56,176 nt of DNA, from NCBI RefSeq assembly GCF_002101595.1, contig NZ_LQOM01000038.1, positions 1 to 56,176 on the forward strand. Direction: 5' to 3'. Under the pieces are notes generated by a model, which worked only from the letters and a program-made list of their open reading frames with translations, had not been told where the DNA came from and ran no database searches. Source of the stretch: Mycobacterium celatum (GTDB lineage Bacteria > Actinomycetota > Actinomycetes > Mycobacteriales > Mycobacteriaceae). The translations under genes were made by a program, and so were the position numbers. How positions within the stretch are numbered: the first letter of the stretch is position 1; each line of letters starts with the position of its first letter. Below are positions 32,801 through 40,188 of the stretch, piece after piece.

Positions 32801-32980
32801 GCCGCTGCGCCCGCGGATGACGGGCTGGTCATGCGCGACATCATGCTGGTGCGGCTGCGCGCGCTGCTGGCCCGGGCTCACGGCGACGAGGCGAGCTATC
32901 GCACTCTCGTCGACCACTATCGCACTATGGCGAATGACGTTGGCTACGAAGGCCATATCGCACTGGCCCAAGCAATGTGA
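29852..32980 (+). CDS. Class III nucleotide cyclase - AAA/NB-ARC-type ATPase regulatory protein
   Basis: 1042 residues from the ATG at 29852. An N-terminal zinc ribbon has Cys7, Cys10, Cys21 and Cys24. A class III cyclase domain (about 35-210) has metal-binding Asp46 (LFADVV) and Asp90 (KFTGDG) with Lys86. The transition-state Asn of the VNxxxR motif is replaced: the segment reads GEQVGMAQRM. An ATPase with Walker A GPPGIGKS (255-262) and long helical TPR-like repeats follows. This is the Rv0386/Rv1358-type build but without a clear C-terminal LuxR helix-turn-helix. A TATCCT hexamer (29839-29844) 7 bases before the ATG suggests a leaderless message. Substrate specificity is uncertain. Confidence 0.87.
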   Translation: MTAATTCRTCGTEPLENARFCHSCGSPITAATRPAEYKQVTVLFADVVHSMDIASAVGAERLREIMTELFNRCGAIVQRYGGTVDKFTGDGIMAVFGAPVALEDHAFRACFAALEIQRANASSDGVALQLRVGLNSGEVVAGEIGSGPGSYTAIGEQVGMAQRMESAAPSGGVMLSESTARLVESRVVLADPELVRIKGADEPVTARRLLRVEPHHEAVGRAESSLVGRRWEMTAAEAILERAIDGNGGVVGLVGPPGIGKSRLVREIAAMADKRGVAVYSALCESHTSDIPFHLVAQLLRASTGVADLDGNAARVRARTRVPDADEQDLLLFNDLIGIADPDVELPQIDPDARRRRLTALANTATLARTWPEVYVIEDAHWIDEVSESMLADFLSVIPQTPSLVVITYRPEYRGALSRVAGAQTIALAPLSDSESSALIAELLGPDPSIGELADVIAERAAGNPFFAQEIVRDLAERGVLQGKRGEYLLCAAVDDVSVPATLKATIAARIDRLEPAAKSSLSAASVIGSRFSVELLAELDIDPVFDELVAAELIDQVKFTPHAEYTFHHPLIRTVAYESQLKSDRAQLHRQLAAVIEQTDANAALIAEHLEAAGDLPAAYAWHMRAGAWSTNRDISAAWVNWERACQLADSLGTDPDGLAMRIAPRTLLCANAYRGRDPDVSRLFEELRELCTAAGDKASLAIGMSGLVNEHMMAARVNDASRLVAEQMALLESITDPTLTVGVSLGPIAVKYETGEVADILRWSETVIDLAAGDPAKGDFMIGSPLATALASRGSARYRLGRPGWREDFDNALVMARASDPMSHAIVICYKYVPAIPCGMVLADDVAVSEIGDALRAAEGSVNDIALGLVRLTMGVGLLHRESAEDRRRGQQLLEQVRDMCMQGRFYLTELAVTDVYVAREMARCGDLDDAISRLRSALDNLFSHAQLSWCVPATAILVETLLVRGGDGDVQEARAAIDRLAAAPADDGLVMRDIMLVRLRALLARAHGDEASYRTLVDHYRTMANDVGYEGHIALAQAM

Positions 32981-32983
32981 CTG

Positions 32984-34093
32984 CTACTCCGGCGGGGGCG
33001 CGGCGACGACGGACGCCAGCTGGGGCTGGCTGGCGGCTTTGACCTTCTCGAACAGCTCGCAGTAATAGGGCAAGCAGTCGGCCATCGCCTGCTCGGTGGT
33101 GAACAGCGGCCGGTAGCCGAGGTCGCGCTCCGCCTTGGCGACCGAGAAGTAGTTGTCGAGGTAAAGGCGTTCGACGGCAAGGGGTTCCAGCGGCGGCTGC
33201 GGCAGCCCGAACTTGAAGTGCAGCCGCTGCCACACCGACATGACGTCGCGAACCAGCCGGCCTGATACCCGCACGCGCGGCCAGCGCACGCCGCACTCCT
33301 CGACGATCGGCCGGGCGAACTCGAACATGTTGATCGGCTCGGCGTCGTTGATGAAGTAGGCCTGGCCGGGCGCGGTGCCACCCGGCACCAGGTGTTCGGC
33401 GGCCAGGATGAATCCGTGAATCAGGTTGTGCACGTAGGAGTTATCCAATTTGGCGTTCTTGCTGCCGATGAGCACCTTGACATGGCCGGCGACAACGCTT
33501 TCGAACAGCTTGCGAAACATCGTCTGGTCGCCGCGGCCCCAGATGCCGCTGGGCCGGATCGAACAGGTCAGCAGTCCGTCAATTCCGTTCTGCGACAACA
33601 CGAACTTCTCGGCGACGACCTTGGTTTCGGTGTAGAGGTCGTTGAACCGGTCGGTGTAGGGCAGAGTTTCGTCGCCGTTGGCGATGCGCCGGCCGCCCAT
33701 TACCACGCTGTTCGACGCCGTGTAGACGAACCGTTTGGTTCCGGCCTTCTGCGCGGCGTGTACGAGGTTCTTGGTGCCGTCGACGTTGACCGCGAAGCTG
33801 CGACGGCGGTACTCGTCGGTGACCGACGCGCCGCCCATCAACTCGATGATCGCCGCGGTGTGGAACACCGTGTCGATCCCGTCGACCGCAGCAGCAACGG
33901 TGGCCGGATCGCAAATGTCGCCCTGCAGCACCTCCAGCCCCGGTTGCGGGGACAGCGGCGACGGCGCGCGGTCAAATGAGCGCACATGGTAGCCGAGGTC
34001 CAGCAGCCTGGTCACCAGGTTGGCGCCGACGAATCCGGAACCTCCGGTGACCAGGACGCGGCCGAGTTCAGTGGTCAGCGATGCATCACCCAT
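32984..34093 (-). CDS. 3-beta-hydroxysteroid dehydrogenase (Rv1106c-like)
   Basis: 369 residues from the ATG at 34093, starting MGDASLTTELGRVLVTGG as in Rv1106c (370 residues). An upstream GTG in the same frame would add 22 residues. Extended SDR with TGGSGFVGANLV, HTAAIIELMGGASVTDEYR and the catalytic YTETK. The family oxidises cholesterol or other 3-beta-hydroxysteroids with NAD to the 3-ketone with delta5-to-delta4 isomerisation. It links functionally to the ketosteroid isomerase at 6782. Downstream it nearly touches the convergent cyclase gene (3-base gap). Confidence 0.9.
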   Translation of the reverse strand: MGDASLTTELGRVLVTGGSGFVGANLVTRLLDLGYHVRSFDRAPSPLSPQPGLEVLQGDICDPATVAAAVDGIDTVFHTAAIIELMGGASVTDEYRRRSFAVNVDGTKNLVHAAQKAGTKRFVYTASNSVVMGGRRIANGDETLPYTDRFNDLYTETKVVAEKFVLSQNGIDGLLTCSIRPSGIWGRGDQTMFRKLFESVVAGHVKVLIGSKNAKLDNSYVHNLIHGFILAAEHLVPGGTAPGQAYFINDAEPINMFEFARPIVEECGVRWPRVRVSGRLVRDVMSVWQRLHFKFGLPQPPLEPLAVERLYLDNYFSVAKAERDLGYRPLFTTEQAMADCLPYYCELFEKVKAASQPQLASVVAAPPPE

Positions 34094-34155
34094 GCGACGA
34101 GCATAACTGAAACGTGTTCCAGTTTGGGACGGAAATCCTCGAACTGGTTGCCCGG

Positions 34156-34374
34156 TCAACTATCGTCGGCGTCACTGGCGGCCAGCGCGTCGGCCACTCG
34201 CTTGCGAGCTCCAGCTAAGTGCTCTTCGCAGCGTTTAGCCAGCTGTTCGCCTCTTTCCCACAGCTTCAGCGAAGCATCGAGGTCGAGCCCACCCTGCTCC
34301 AGCAGTCGCACTACCTCGATCAGCTCGTCGCGGCATTCCTCATACCCGAGCTCACTAACAGGCTTAGTCCCCAT
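34156..34374 (-). CDS. xseB: Exodeoxyribonuclease VII small subunit
   Basis: 72 residues from the ATG at 34374; it lies at the end of a longer open frame. Typical XseB helix-pair: LGYEECRDELIEVVRLLEQG, LDLDASLKLWERGEQLAKRCEEHL. It wraps the large subunit in the exonuclease VII complex that degrades single-stranded DNA from both ends. The start overlaps the xseA stop by 11 bases, so it is translationally coupled. Confidence 0.92.
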   Translation of the reverse strand: MGTKPVSELGYEECRDELIEVVRLLEQGGLDLDASLKLWERGEQLAKRCEEHLAGARKRVADALAASDADDS

Positions 34375-35608
34375 CGGTCGGTCCTTCGCTGATCGCCGCC
34401 ACCGCGCCGTCGCCGACCCGCACCCGCAACCGGGTCCCGGCCGGCGCGTCGTGCACCGAGCGCAGCACTGAAGCGGGTCCAGATGACGGAATGGTCTGCA
34501 CCACCGCATAGCCGCGGGCCAGGGTGGCGGCGGGACCCAGCGTCGCCAGCCGGGCGGCCAGATGGCCCACGCGGTCGCTCTCCGCGCCGATCAGCCGGGC
34601 GATGTCGCGTCGCACCGCGGACCGGGCGCGGTAAATCTCGTCGGCGCGCACCTGTAACGCGGCCAGCGGCTCGGCGAGCACCGGCCGGCTGCGCAACGAA
34701 GCCAGCACACGTTCTTCCCTGGACACCCAATTGCGCAACGCCTGGGCGCTGCGCCGCCGCAGGTCGTCGATCAAATGCTGTTCGGCCGCGGTATCCGGCA
34801 CGATCTTCTTGGCCGCATCGGTGGGGGTGGCGGCACGCAGATCGGCGACCAAGTCGCACAACGGATTATCGGGTTCGTGACCGACCGCGCTGACCACCGG
34901 AGTGCGGCAGGCCGCGATCGCGCGGCACAGCGTCTCGTCGGAAAACGGCAGCAGATCCTCGACGCTGCCGCCGCCGCGGGCCACCACGATCACGTCCACG
35001 TCGGGGTCGGCGTCCAATTCGCCTAGCGCCTCGACGATCTGCGGGACGGCGTTGGGGCCTTGCACGGCGGTGTTGCGCACCGCAAAGCGCACCGCGGGCC
35101 AGCGCGCGACGGCCACCGTCGTCACGTCGTGCTCGGCGGCGCTGGCCCGGCCGGTGATCAGCCCAATAACGTTGGGCAGGAACGGAATCGGGCGCTTGAG
35201 CCGCGGGTCGAAGAGCCCCTCGGCGTCCAGCAGCCGGCGCAGCCGCTCGATGCGCGCCAGCAGCTCGCCGATACCCACCGGTCGAATTTCGCTCAGCCGC
35301 AATGAGAATGTGCCGCGCCCGGTGTAGAACGTGGGCTTGCCGCAGACCACCACCTGGGTGCCCTCGGCCAGTTTGACCGGCGCGCCCAGCACCAGATCAC
35401 GCGGACACGTCACCGTCAGCGACATGTCGGCGGCCGGGTCGCGCAGCACCATGAACACGGTCTTGGAGTCCGGGCGGATATTGATCTGGGTCAGCTGGCC
35501 TTCCACCCACACGGTGCCCAGCTTGTCGATCCAGCTCGCGACGCGGATGGCCACCGCGCGGACCGGGAACGGGTTCTCGGCTGAATTCGGCTGCGCGGCT
35601 TGGGTCAC
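34364..35608 (-). CDS. xseA: Exodeoxyribonuclease VII large subunit
   Basis: 414 residues. An N-terminal OB fold (VWVEGQLTQINIRPDSKTVF) binds single-stranded DNA. The catalytic domain has the conserved IGLITGRASAAEHD, DVIVVARGGGSVEDLLPF and VSAVGHEPDNPLCD motifs. It degrades single-stranded DNA into short oligonucleotides with XseB. The start overlaps the stop of the lipid-droplet protein gene (ATGA at 35605-35608), making a three-gene unit. Confidence 0.95.
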   Translation of the reverse strand: MTQAAQPNSAENPFPVRAVAIRVASWIDKLGTVWVEGQLTQINIRPDSKTVFMVLRDPAADMSLTVTCPRDLVLGAPVKLAEGTQVVVCGKPTFYTGRGTFSLRLSEIRPVGIGELLARIERLRRLLDAEGLFDPRLKRPIPFLPNVIGLITGRASAAEHDVTTVAVARWPAVRFAVRNTAVQGPNAVPQIVEALGELDADPDVDVIVVARGGGSVEDLLPFSDETLCRAIAACRTPVVSAVGHEPDNPLCDLVADLRAATPTDAAKKIVPDTAAEQHLIDDLRRRSAQALRNWVSREERVLASLRSRPVLAEPLAALQVRADEIYRARSAVRRDIARLIGAESDRVGHLAARLATLGPAATLARGYAVVQTIPSSGPASVLRSVHDAPAGTRLRVRVGDGAVAAISEGPTDGD

Positions 35609-36174
35609 TTCGCGGTCGCGCGGGTGATCCTGTTGGCCAGCAGCGTCTGGAACGGCGCGCGCGCCCGGGTGGCCTCCTCATAGGCCAGCAACGCCTCGAG
35701 CTCATCGACGTCCAAGGTGTTGAGCCGCGCCCGCAGCTGCGCCAGGGTCAGCGTCTCGTAGTCGAGCTCCTTGGCCACCGGCGGCGCGGGAGTGTCGGAC
35801 GCCGGCTTCTTCTTGGCGTGCCTGGCTATCGGCGGATCGGCCGGCGCATCGGATGTCGAGTACAGCGCGAACCGCCCTTCGGCGCGGCGTTCGCTGTCAG
35901 CGGCGTCGACGGCGGTCTGTTCCTCGTCCAGGTCCTCGTCGAACGTAGCCCACTCCGGCTGCTCGTCCTTCGGCGGGAAGATCGTCTCCAGGGTGGCGTC
36001 GCCCTTGATCACCAGATCGGCCATATTCTGCTGGAAGCGCATCACGATGTGCGCGGCCTGGCTGGCCAGTGTCATCGGGTACATCAGGATGGTTTTCGGC
36101 AGCTTGATCGTCTCCTCGACGGCGACGGTCGCCGCTCCCACCAGCAGCCGGACCCCATACGGTGCAGTAGCCAT
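35605..36174 (-). CDS. Lipid droplet-associated protein (Rv1109c-like)
   Basis: 189 residues. An N-terminal amphipathic or hydrophobic segment (about 1-50: YGVRLLVGAATVAVEETIKLPKT and ILMYPMTLASQAAHIVMRFQ) is followed by NMADLVIKGDATLETIFPPK, a charged linker with Lys/Pro residues and a C-terminal SAP-like helical region (YETLTLAQLRARLNTLDVDELEALLAYEE). This is the family annotated as lipid droplet-associated, related to the Rhodococcus MLDS protein. It likely coats triacylglycerol droplets. The C-terminal LRARLNxLxVDELEALLAYE pattern may bind nucleic acid, fitting a DNA-droplet tether. First gene of the unit with xseA and xseB. Confidence 0.82.
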   Translation of the reverse strand: MATAPYGVRLLVGAATVAVEETIKLPKTILMYPMTLASQAAHIVMRFQQNMADLVIKGDATLETIFPPKDEQPEWATFDEDLDEEQTAVDAADSERRAEGRFALYSTSDAPADPPIARHAKKKPASDTPAPPVAKELDYETLTLAQLRARLNTLDVDELEALLAYEEATRARAPFQTLLANRITRATAK

Positions 36175-36249
36175 GCGTCCCAGCCTGCCCTACGCAACGG
36201 TCCAGGCCAAGCTGGCCCCGACGTGTCGGCGGTAAGTACGCTGGTTGGC

Positions 36250-37251
36250 ATGCCACCGACCGTCAACATGGGGATTCCGAGCGCGGCGGGCTCGGTGGTC
36301 GAGCCGGCTACCGGCAAGCGTGTGCTGCTGGCCGAGCCCCGCGGCTACTGCGCCGGCGTCGACCGCGCTGTCGAGACGGTCGAGCGTGCGCTGGAAAAGC
36401 ACGGCCCGCCGGTCTATGTCCGCCACGAGATCGTGCACAACCGGCATGTGGTGGAGACGCTGGCCAAGGCGGGCGCGGTGTTCGTCGACGAGACCGACGA
36501 GGTTCCCGAAGGCGCGATCGTGGTGTTCTCCGCGCATGGCGTGGCGCCGACGGTCCATGCGTCGGCCGCCGAGCGTGATCTGCAGGTCATCGACGCCACC
36601 TGCCCGCTGGTCACCAAAGTGCACAACGAGGCCAAACGCTTCGCCCGCGACGACTACGACATCCTGCTGATCGGTCACCAGGGTCACGAAGAGGTCATCG
36701 GCACGGCCGGCGAGGCGCCCGACCATGTGCAGCTGGTCGACGGGCCCGGCGCCGTCGACCAGGTCACGGTCCGCGACGAGAACAAGGTGATCTGGCTGTC
36801 GCAGACCACGCTGAGCGTCGACGAGACCATGGAGACCGTGGAGCGACTGCGGGAACGCTTCCCGAAGCTGCAGGACCCGCCCAGCGACGACATCTGCTAC
36901 GCCACCCAGAATCGCCAGGTCGCCGTCAAGGCGATGGCACCCGAGTGTGAGCTGGTGATCGTGGTCGGCTCGGCCAACTCGTCGAACTCGGTGCGGCTGG
37001 TCGAGGTGGCGCTGGGTGCGGGGTCTCGCGCCGCGCACCTGGTGGACTGCGCCGACGACATCGACCCGGCCTGGCTGGACGATGTCACCACCGTCGGCGT
37101 CACGTCCGGAGCGTCGGTGCCCGAAATCTTGGTGCGCGGCGTGCTGGAGCGGCTGGCCGAACACGGCTACGACGTGGTGCAGCCGGTGACCACGGCCAAC
37201 GAGACGCTGGTGTTCGCCCTGCCGCGAGAAATCCGCCCCGCCCGTTCCTAG
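36250..37251 (+). CDS. ispH: 4-hydroxy-3-methylbut-2-enyl diphosphate reductase (LytB2)
   Basis: 333 residues from the ATG at 36250. The three cysteines that hold the iron-sulphur cluster are Cys34 (RGYCAGVDRAV), Cys118 (DATCPLV) and Cys216 (DICYATQNRQ), with spacings like those of E. coli IspH. The substrate-binding GHQGHEEV and SANSSNSVRL motifs are intact. It performs the last step of the MEP pathway, making IPP and DMAPP. It is the Rv1110 ortholog by synteny. It supplies precursors for the Z-prenyl synthase found earlier in the window. Confidence 0.96.
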   Translation: MPPTVNMGIPSAAGSVVEPATGKRVLLAEPRGYCAGVDRAVETVERALEKHGPPVYVRHEIVHNRHVVETLAKAGAVFVDETDEVPEGAIVVFSAHGVAPTVHASAAERDLQVIDATCPLVTKVHNEAKRFARDDYDILLIGHQGHEEVIGTAGEAPDHVQLVDGPGAVDQVTVRDENKVIWLSQTTLSVDETMETVERLRERFPKLQDPPSDDICYATQNRQVAVKAMAPECELVIVVGSANSSNSVRLVEVALGAGSRAAHLVDCADDIDPAWLDDVTTVGVTSGASVPEILVRGVLERLAEHGYDVVQPVTTANETLVFALPREIRPARS

Positions 37252-37261
37252 TTCGGCTGCT

Positions 37262-38275
37262 TTACGCCTCGGTGTCGCGCGGGGGTGAGTTCCGGTAGCG
37301 AACCCGTGAGATCGGGTGATGCGTTGCCGTGGCGCCCGTCGGGGCGGCCCGGCGGCGCGGCGGCTCGGCGGGCTTGGCCGGCTCGTACGGCTCGATGGGG
37401 TCGTACGGGTCGAAGCGACTGCTGCGGCGGCTGGCCGCCCCGCCGCGACGCACATGCGGGTCGCGACGGATCTCCCGTGGCGGCCGGCCGCGCAGGTCCG
37501 GGTCGCGCGGCATCCTGGTTCGCCGCGGCACGTCGGGCGAATCGGCGTCGCGGGCGGGCGCCGGCCGACGACGACGGGGACGTTCGACCGCAGGCTCGGC
37601 CGCGTCGTCCAACGGCGGCCGCACATGCCGGGAGCGGGAGGCGGCCGGGCGCCTGGCCGGTCGTCCACTCGCTGCCTTGCCCGATCTCGTCGAACGCTCG
37701 CTGCGCCGTGCCCGGGCCGTCGCGGCCTTGCCGGTGTGCTCGGGCTTGGCGGATTCGCGCCCGAGGAGCGATGTCAGCTTGGCGACGATGCCGCCCTTGC
37801 CCTCGCTGGCCGTGTCGGCTTCACCCGTCGCCGCCGAGCGCGCCCCCATTCCCAGATACCAGCGGACCATCCCGATCAGCAGCACGGCGGCCGAGGTGAA
37901 CAGCATCAGCGGGAAACGCTCGATCAGCGGATAGCCGCAGTTGATCAGCAGGTCCTTCAGCCCGGTGATCTTGGCGCCGTGGAACAGCCAATACGCCCCG
38001 GGCACCGCACAGAACAGGATCAGTGGCGGCTGGATGACCCCGGTGAAGACGCCGGCCTGCCGCACCGCCAGCACCGCCCCCAGGCAGCCCACAACATAGA
38101 GGGCGGAGAAGACACCGGTCAGCTCCTTGTTGCCCGACCCGGCGTCGAACGCGAAGCCCACCGCGGTGGCCGTCACGCCGATGACGACGGCCGCCCACCA
38201 CGGAACACCGGGCATGCTGGGGATGATCGAGCGATGATCCGCCGTCACCGCCGATCTCGCCCGCTGTGCTGACAC
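37262..38275 (-). CDS. DUF6542-type membrane protein with Arg-rich tail (Rv1111c-like)
   Basis: 337 residues. The first ~135 residues hold about four membrane helices (WWAAVVIGVTATAVGFAF, GVFSALYVVGCLGAVLAV, PPLILFCAVPGAYWLFHG, LMLFTSAAVLLIGMVRWYL). The rest is a long, low-complexity cytosolic tail rich in Arg, Pro and Ala (RPARRPAASRSRH, PRRRRPAPARD). This is the layout of Rv1111c. The function is unknown; the tail is probably disordered and could bind nucleic acid or membrane. It is convergent with ispH (10-base gap). Confidence 0.8.
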   Translation of the reverse strand: MSAQRARSAVTADHRSIIPSMPGVPWWAAVVIGVTATAVGFAFDAGSGNKELTGVFSALYVVGCLGAVLAVRQAGVFTGVIQPPLILFCAVPGAYWLFHGAKITGLKDLLINCGYPLIERFPLMLFTSAAVLLIGMVRWYLGMGARSAATGEADTASEGKGGIVAKLTSLLGRESAKPEHTGKAATARARRSERSTRSGKAASGRPARRPAASRSRHVRPPLDDAAEPAVERPRRRRPAPARDADSPDVPRRTRMPRDPDLRGRPPREIRRDPHVRRGGAASRRSSRFDPYDPIEPYEPAKPAEPPRRRAAPTGATATHHPISRVRYRNSPPRDTEA

Positions 38276-38331
38276 ATGTTGACCGTACCGGCTCGGCGCC
38301 GAAAGGCGCGTAAAGACCTGCCCTCGAGCTT

Positions 38332-38380
38332 TAGGGGCGACCCGCTGCGCCCGGCTCCGCCGCGCTTGCGATCGCCCCTA
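38332..38380. repeat. Palindromic repeat, family 3, copy 2
   Basis: TAGGGGCGA (38332-38340) and TCGCCCCTA (38372-38380) form perfect outer arms around CCCGCTGCGCCCGGCTCCGC and CGCGCTTGC. The core matches the element at 16295-16339. It lies 13 bases upstream of the ychF GTG, so any RNA hairpin here would be in or next to the ychF leader. Confidence 0.68.
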
Positions 38381-38393
38381 CACTTGGCTCCCT

Positions 38394-39485
38394 GTGAGCT
38401 TGAGCCTGGGGATCGTGGGTTTGCCCAACGTCGGCAAGTCGACGCTGTTCAACGCGTTGACCAAAAACGACGTGGTGGCCGCCAACTACCCGTTCGCGAC
38501 CATCGAACCCAACGAGGGCGTCGTGCCGCTGCCCGATCCGCGGTTGCCGAAGCTGGCCGAGATGTTCGAGTCGGAGCGGATCGTTCCGGCGCCGGTGACG
38601 TTCGTCGACATCGCCGGGCTGGTCGCGGGCGCGTCCGAAGGTGCCGGGCTGGGCAACAAGTTCCTGGCCAAGATCCGCGAGTGCGACGCGATTTGCCAAG
38701 TGGTGCGGGTGTTTTCAGATGACGACGTGGCTCACGTCGCCGGGCAGATCGACCCCAAATCCGACATCGAGGTCATCGAGACCGAGTTGATCCTGGCCGA
38801 TCTGCAAACACTCGAACGCGCCGTGCCGCGGCTGGAGAAAGAGGCCCGCAACAATAAGGACCGCAAACCGGTCTACGAGGCCGCCGTGGCCGCTCAGCAG
38901 ATCCTCGACGGCGGCAAGACGCTTTTTGCCGCGGGCCTGGACGCCTCGCTGCTGCGGGAGCTGAACCTGCTGACCACCAAGCCGTTCCTGTATGTGTTCA
39001 ACGCCGACGAAGCGGTGCTGACCGATGCCGCGCGGGTCGCCGCGCTGCGTGAGCTCGTGGCGCCCGCGGACGCGGTCTTCCTGGACGCCAAGATCGAAGC
39101 GGAACTGGCCGAGCTCGACGACGAGTCGGCCGCCGAGCTGCTGGAGTCCATCGGGCAGACCGAGCGCGGCCTCGACGCGCTGGCCCGGGCCGGCTTTCAC
39201 ACCCTGAAGCTGCAGACGTTCCTGACGGCCGGGCCCAAGGAGGCGCGGGCGTGGGTCATCCACCAGGGCGACACCGCGCCCAAAGCGGCCGGGGTGATCC
39301 ACTCGGACTTCGAAAAGGGTTTCATCAAGGCCGAAATCGTGTCGTACGACGACCTGATCGCCGCCGGGTCGATGGCCGCCGCCAAGGCGGCCGGCAAGGT
39401 GCGGATGGAGGGCAAGGACTACGTGATGGCCGACGGTGACGTGGTGGAGTTCCGACACGGAGCAACAACTAAGCCGGTGAAGTAG
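38394..39485 (+). CDS. ychF: Redox-regulated ATPase YchF
   Basis: 363 residues from the GTG at 38394. P-loop GLPNVGKS at residues 9-16, switch region FVDIAGLVAGAS, and YVFNADEAVL in place of the NKxD motif of GTPases, the mark of the ATP-preferring YchF/OLA1 subgroup. The C-terminal TGS domain (GPKEARAWVIHQG, ADGDVVEFRHG) is intact. YchF binds ribosomes and affects translation start selection and stress responses. Synteny with Rv1111c and Rv1112 is kept. Downstream the accessory region begins. Confidence 0.96.
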   Translation: MSLSLGIVGLPNVGKSTLFNALTKNDVVAANYPFATIEPNEGVVPLPDPRLPKLAEMFESERIVPAPVTFVDIAGLVAGASEGAGLGNKFLAKIRECDAICQVVRVFSDDDVAHVAGQIDPKSDIEVIETELILADLQTLERAVPRLEKEARNNKDRKPVYEAAVAAQQILDGGKTLFAAGLDASLLRELNLLTTKPFLYVFNADEAVLTDAARVAALRELVAPADAVFLDAKIEAELAELDDESAAELLESIGQTERGLDALARAGFHTLKLQTFLTAGPKEARAWVIHQGDTAPKAAGVIHSDFEKGFIKAEIVSYDDLIAAGSMAAAKAAGKVRMEGKDYVMADGDVVEFRHGATTKPVK

Positions 39486-39539
39486 CCGTTGGCTTGGCCG
39501 CCTCTACCGTCACGGGCCGTAGAGATGAGAGGCAGTCAC

Positions 39540-39872
39540 ATGACAACCACTACCAACGCCTTCCACCCGATCCCGCTGCCCACCGGCATCGTGTTCGTCG
39601 ACAACTGGCAACCCGTAAATCCGCAGCCATACCGCGTTGTCATGGGCGCCGACCCCAGCATCGACCGCCGCGACGTGAAAGTGCGGACATCCGCCATTCA
39701 GTTCGCCGACGGCCGCATCGACGATGCCCACATCGAACCCCAGGCGATTCACGTCGACGACTGCGACTGGCCCCTGACCGCCGCCCAGGCGCGCGAGCTG
39801 GCCGCTGTGCTGATCGCGGCCGCCGACCAGGTCGACGCGATGTCAGAGCCCACGGGAACGGTCGACGCATGA
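39540..39872 (+). CDS. Small hypothetical protein at the start of the accessory region
   Basis: 110 residues from the ATG at 39540 (GAGAGG 10 bases upstream could serve as ribosome site). Predicted beta-rich N-terminal half with LPTGIVFVDNWQPVNPQPYRV and FADGRIDDAHIEPQAIHVDD, then a helix with TAAQARELAAVLIAAADQVDAM. The last part resembles the ends of many small mycobacterial and phage proteins. There is no signal peptide. It overlaps the next start by 4 bases (ATGA 39869-39872). Function not recognised. Confidence 0.7.
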   Translation: MTTTTNAFHPIPLPTGIVFVDNWQPVNPQPYRVVMGADPSIDRRDVKVRTSAIQFADGRIDDAHIEPQAIHVDDCDWPLTAAQARELAAVLIAAADQVDAMSEPTGTVDA

Positions 39873-40109
39873 AAACCGTATTCGCACTGGCGATCGCAGC
39901 CGCGGCGGCGGGGGGCATCGCTGTCGCGCCGGCAGCCCACGCCGACCCGGACCGGCTGCGACTTCACCCACAGCTGCAGCTATGACCCCAAATGGAGTGG
40001 CCCACTGATGCCCACGTGGGACGCGCCGGGCACCTATGGGGGGTGGACCGCGCTGCCCGAGCTCTGCGATCCAATCACGTACCGCTGCGGACAGGTAGCG
40101 GCGCCATGA
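39869..40109 (+). pseudogene. Small secreted protein, frameshifted
   Basis: An ATG at 39869 begins a clear signal peptide (VFALAIAAAAAGGIAVAPAAHA), but the frame stops early at 39985. From about 39957 another frame carries cysteine-containing CDFTHSCSYDPKWSGPLMPT, then WDAPGTYGGW, LCDP and YRCGQVAAP, ending with the TGA at 40107-40109. Joined by removing one base near 39945-39957, this gives an 80-residue secreted protein with four cysteines, a type I recognise from mycobacteria. Either the gene is dead or there is a sequencing error in the GACCCGGACCGG region. Confidence 0.65.
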
Positions 40110-40144
40110 GGCCGTCGAATGTGCCGCCGCGCTGGTAAGAAACG

Positions 40145-40180
40145 TTGACAGCGCGTCCACTGGAAGACTACAGATACCGT
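40145..40180 (+). promoter_or_regulatory. Promoter of the trypsin-like protease gene
   Basis: A perfect -35 hexamer TTGACA at 40145-40150, a TACAGA at 40169-40174 with an 18-base spacer, and a better -10 type TACCGT at 40175-40180, which ends 8 bases before the GTG at 40189. The nuclease gene downstream has the same TACCGTTG string at 41582-41589, also just before its GTG. Confidence 0.5.
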
Positions 40181-40188
40181 TGTGCGTT

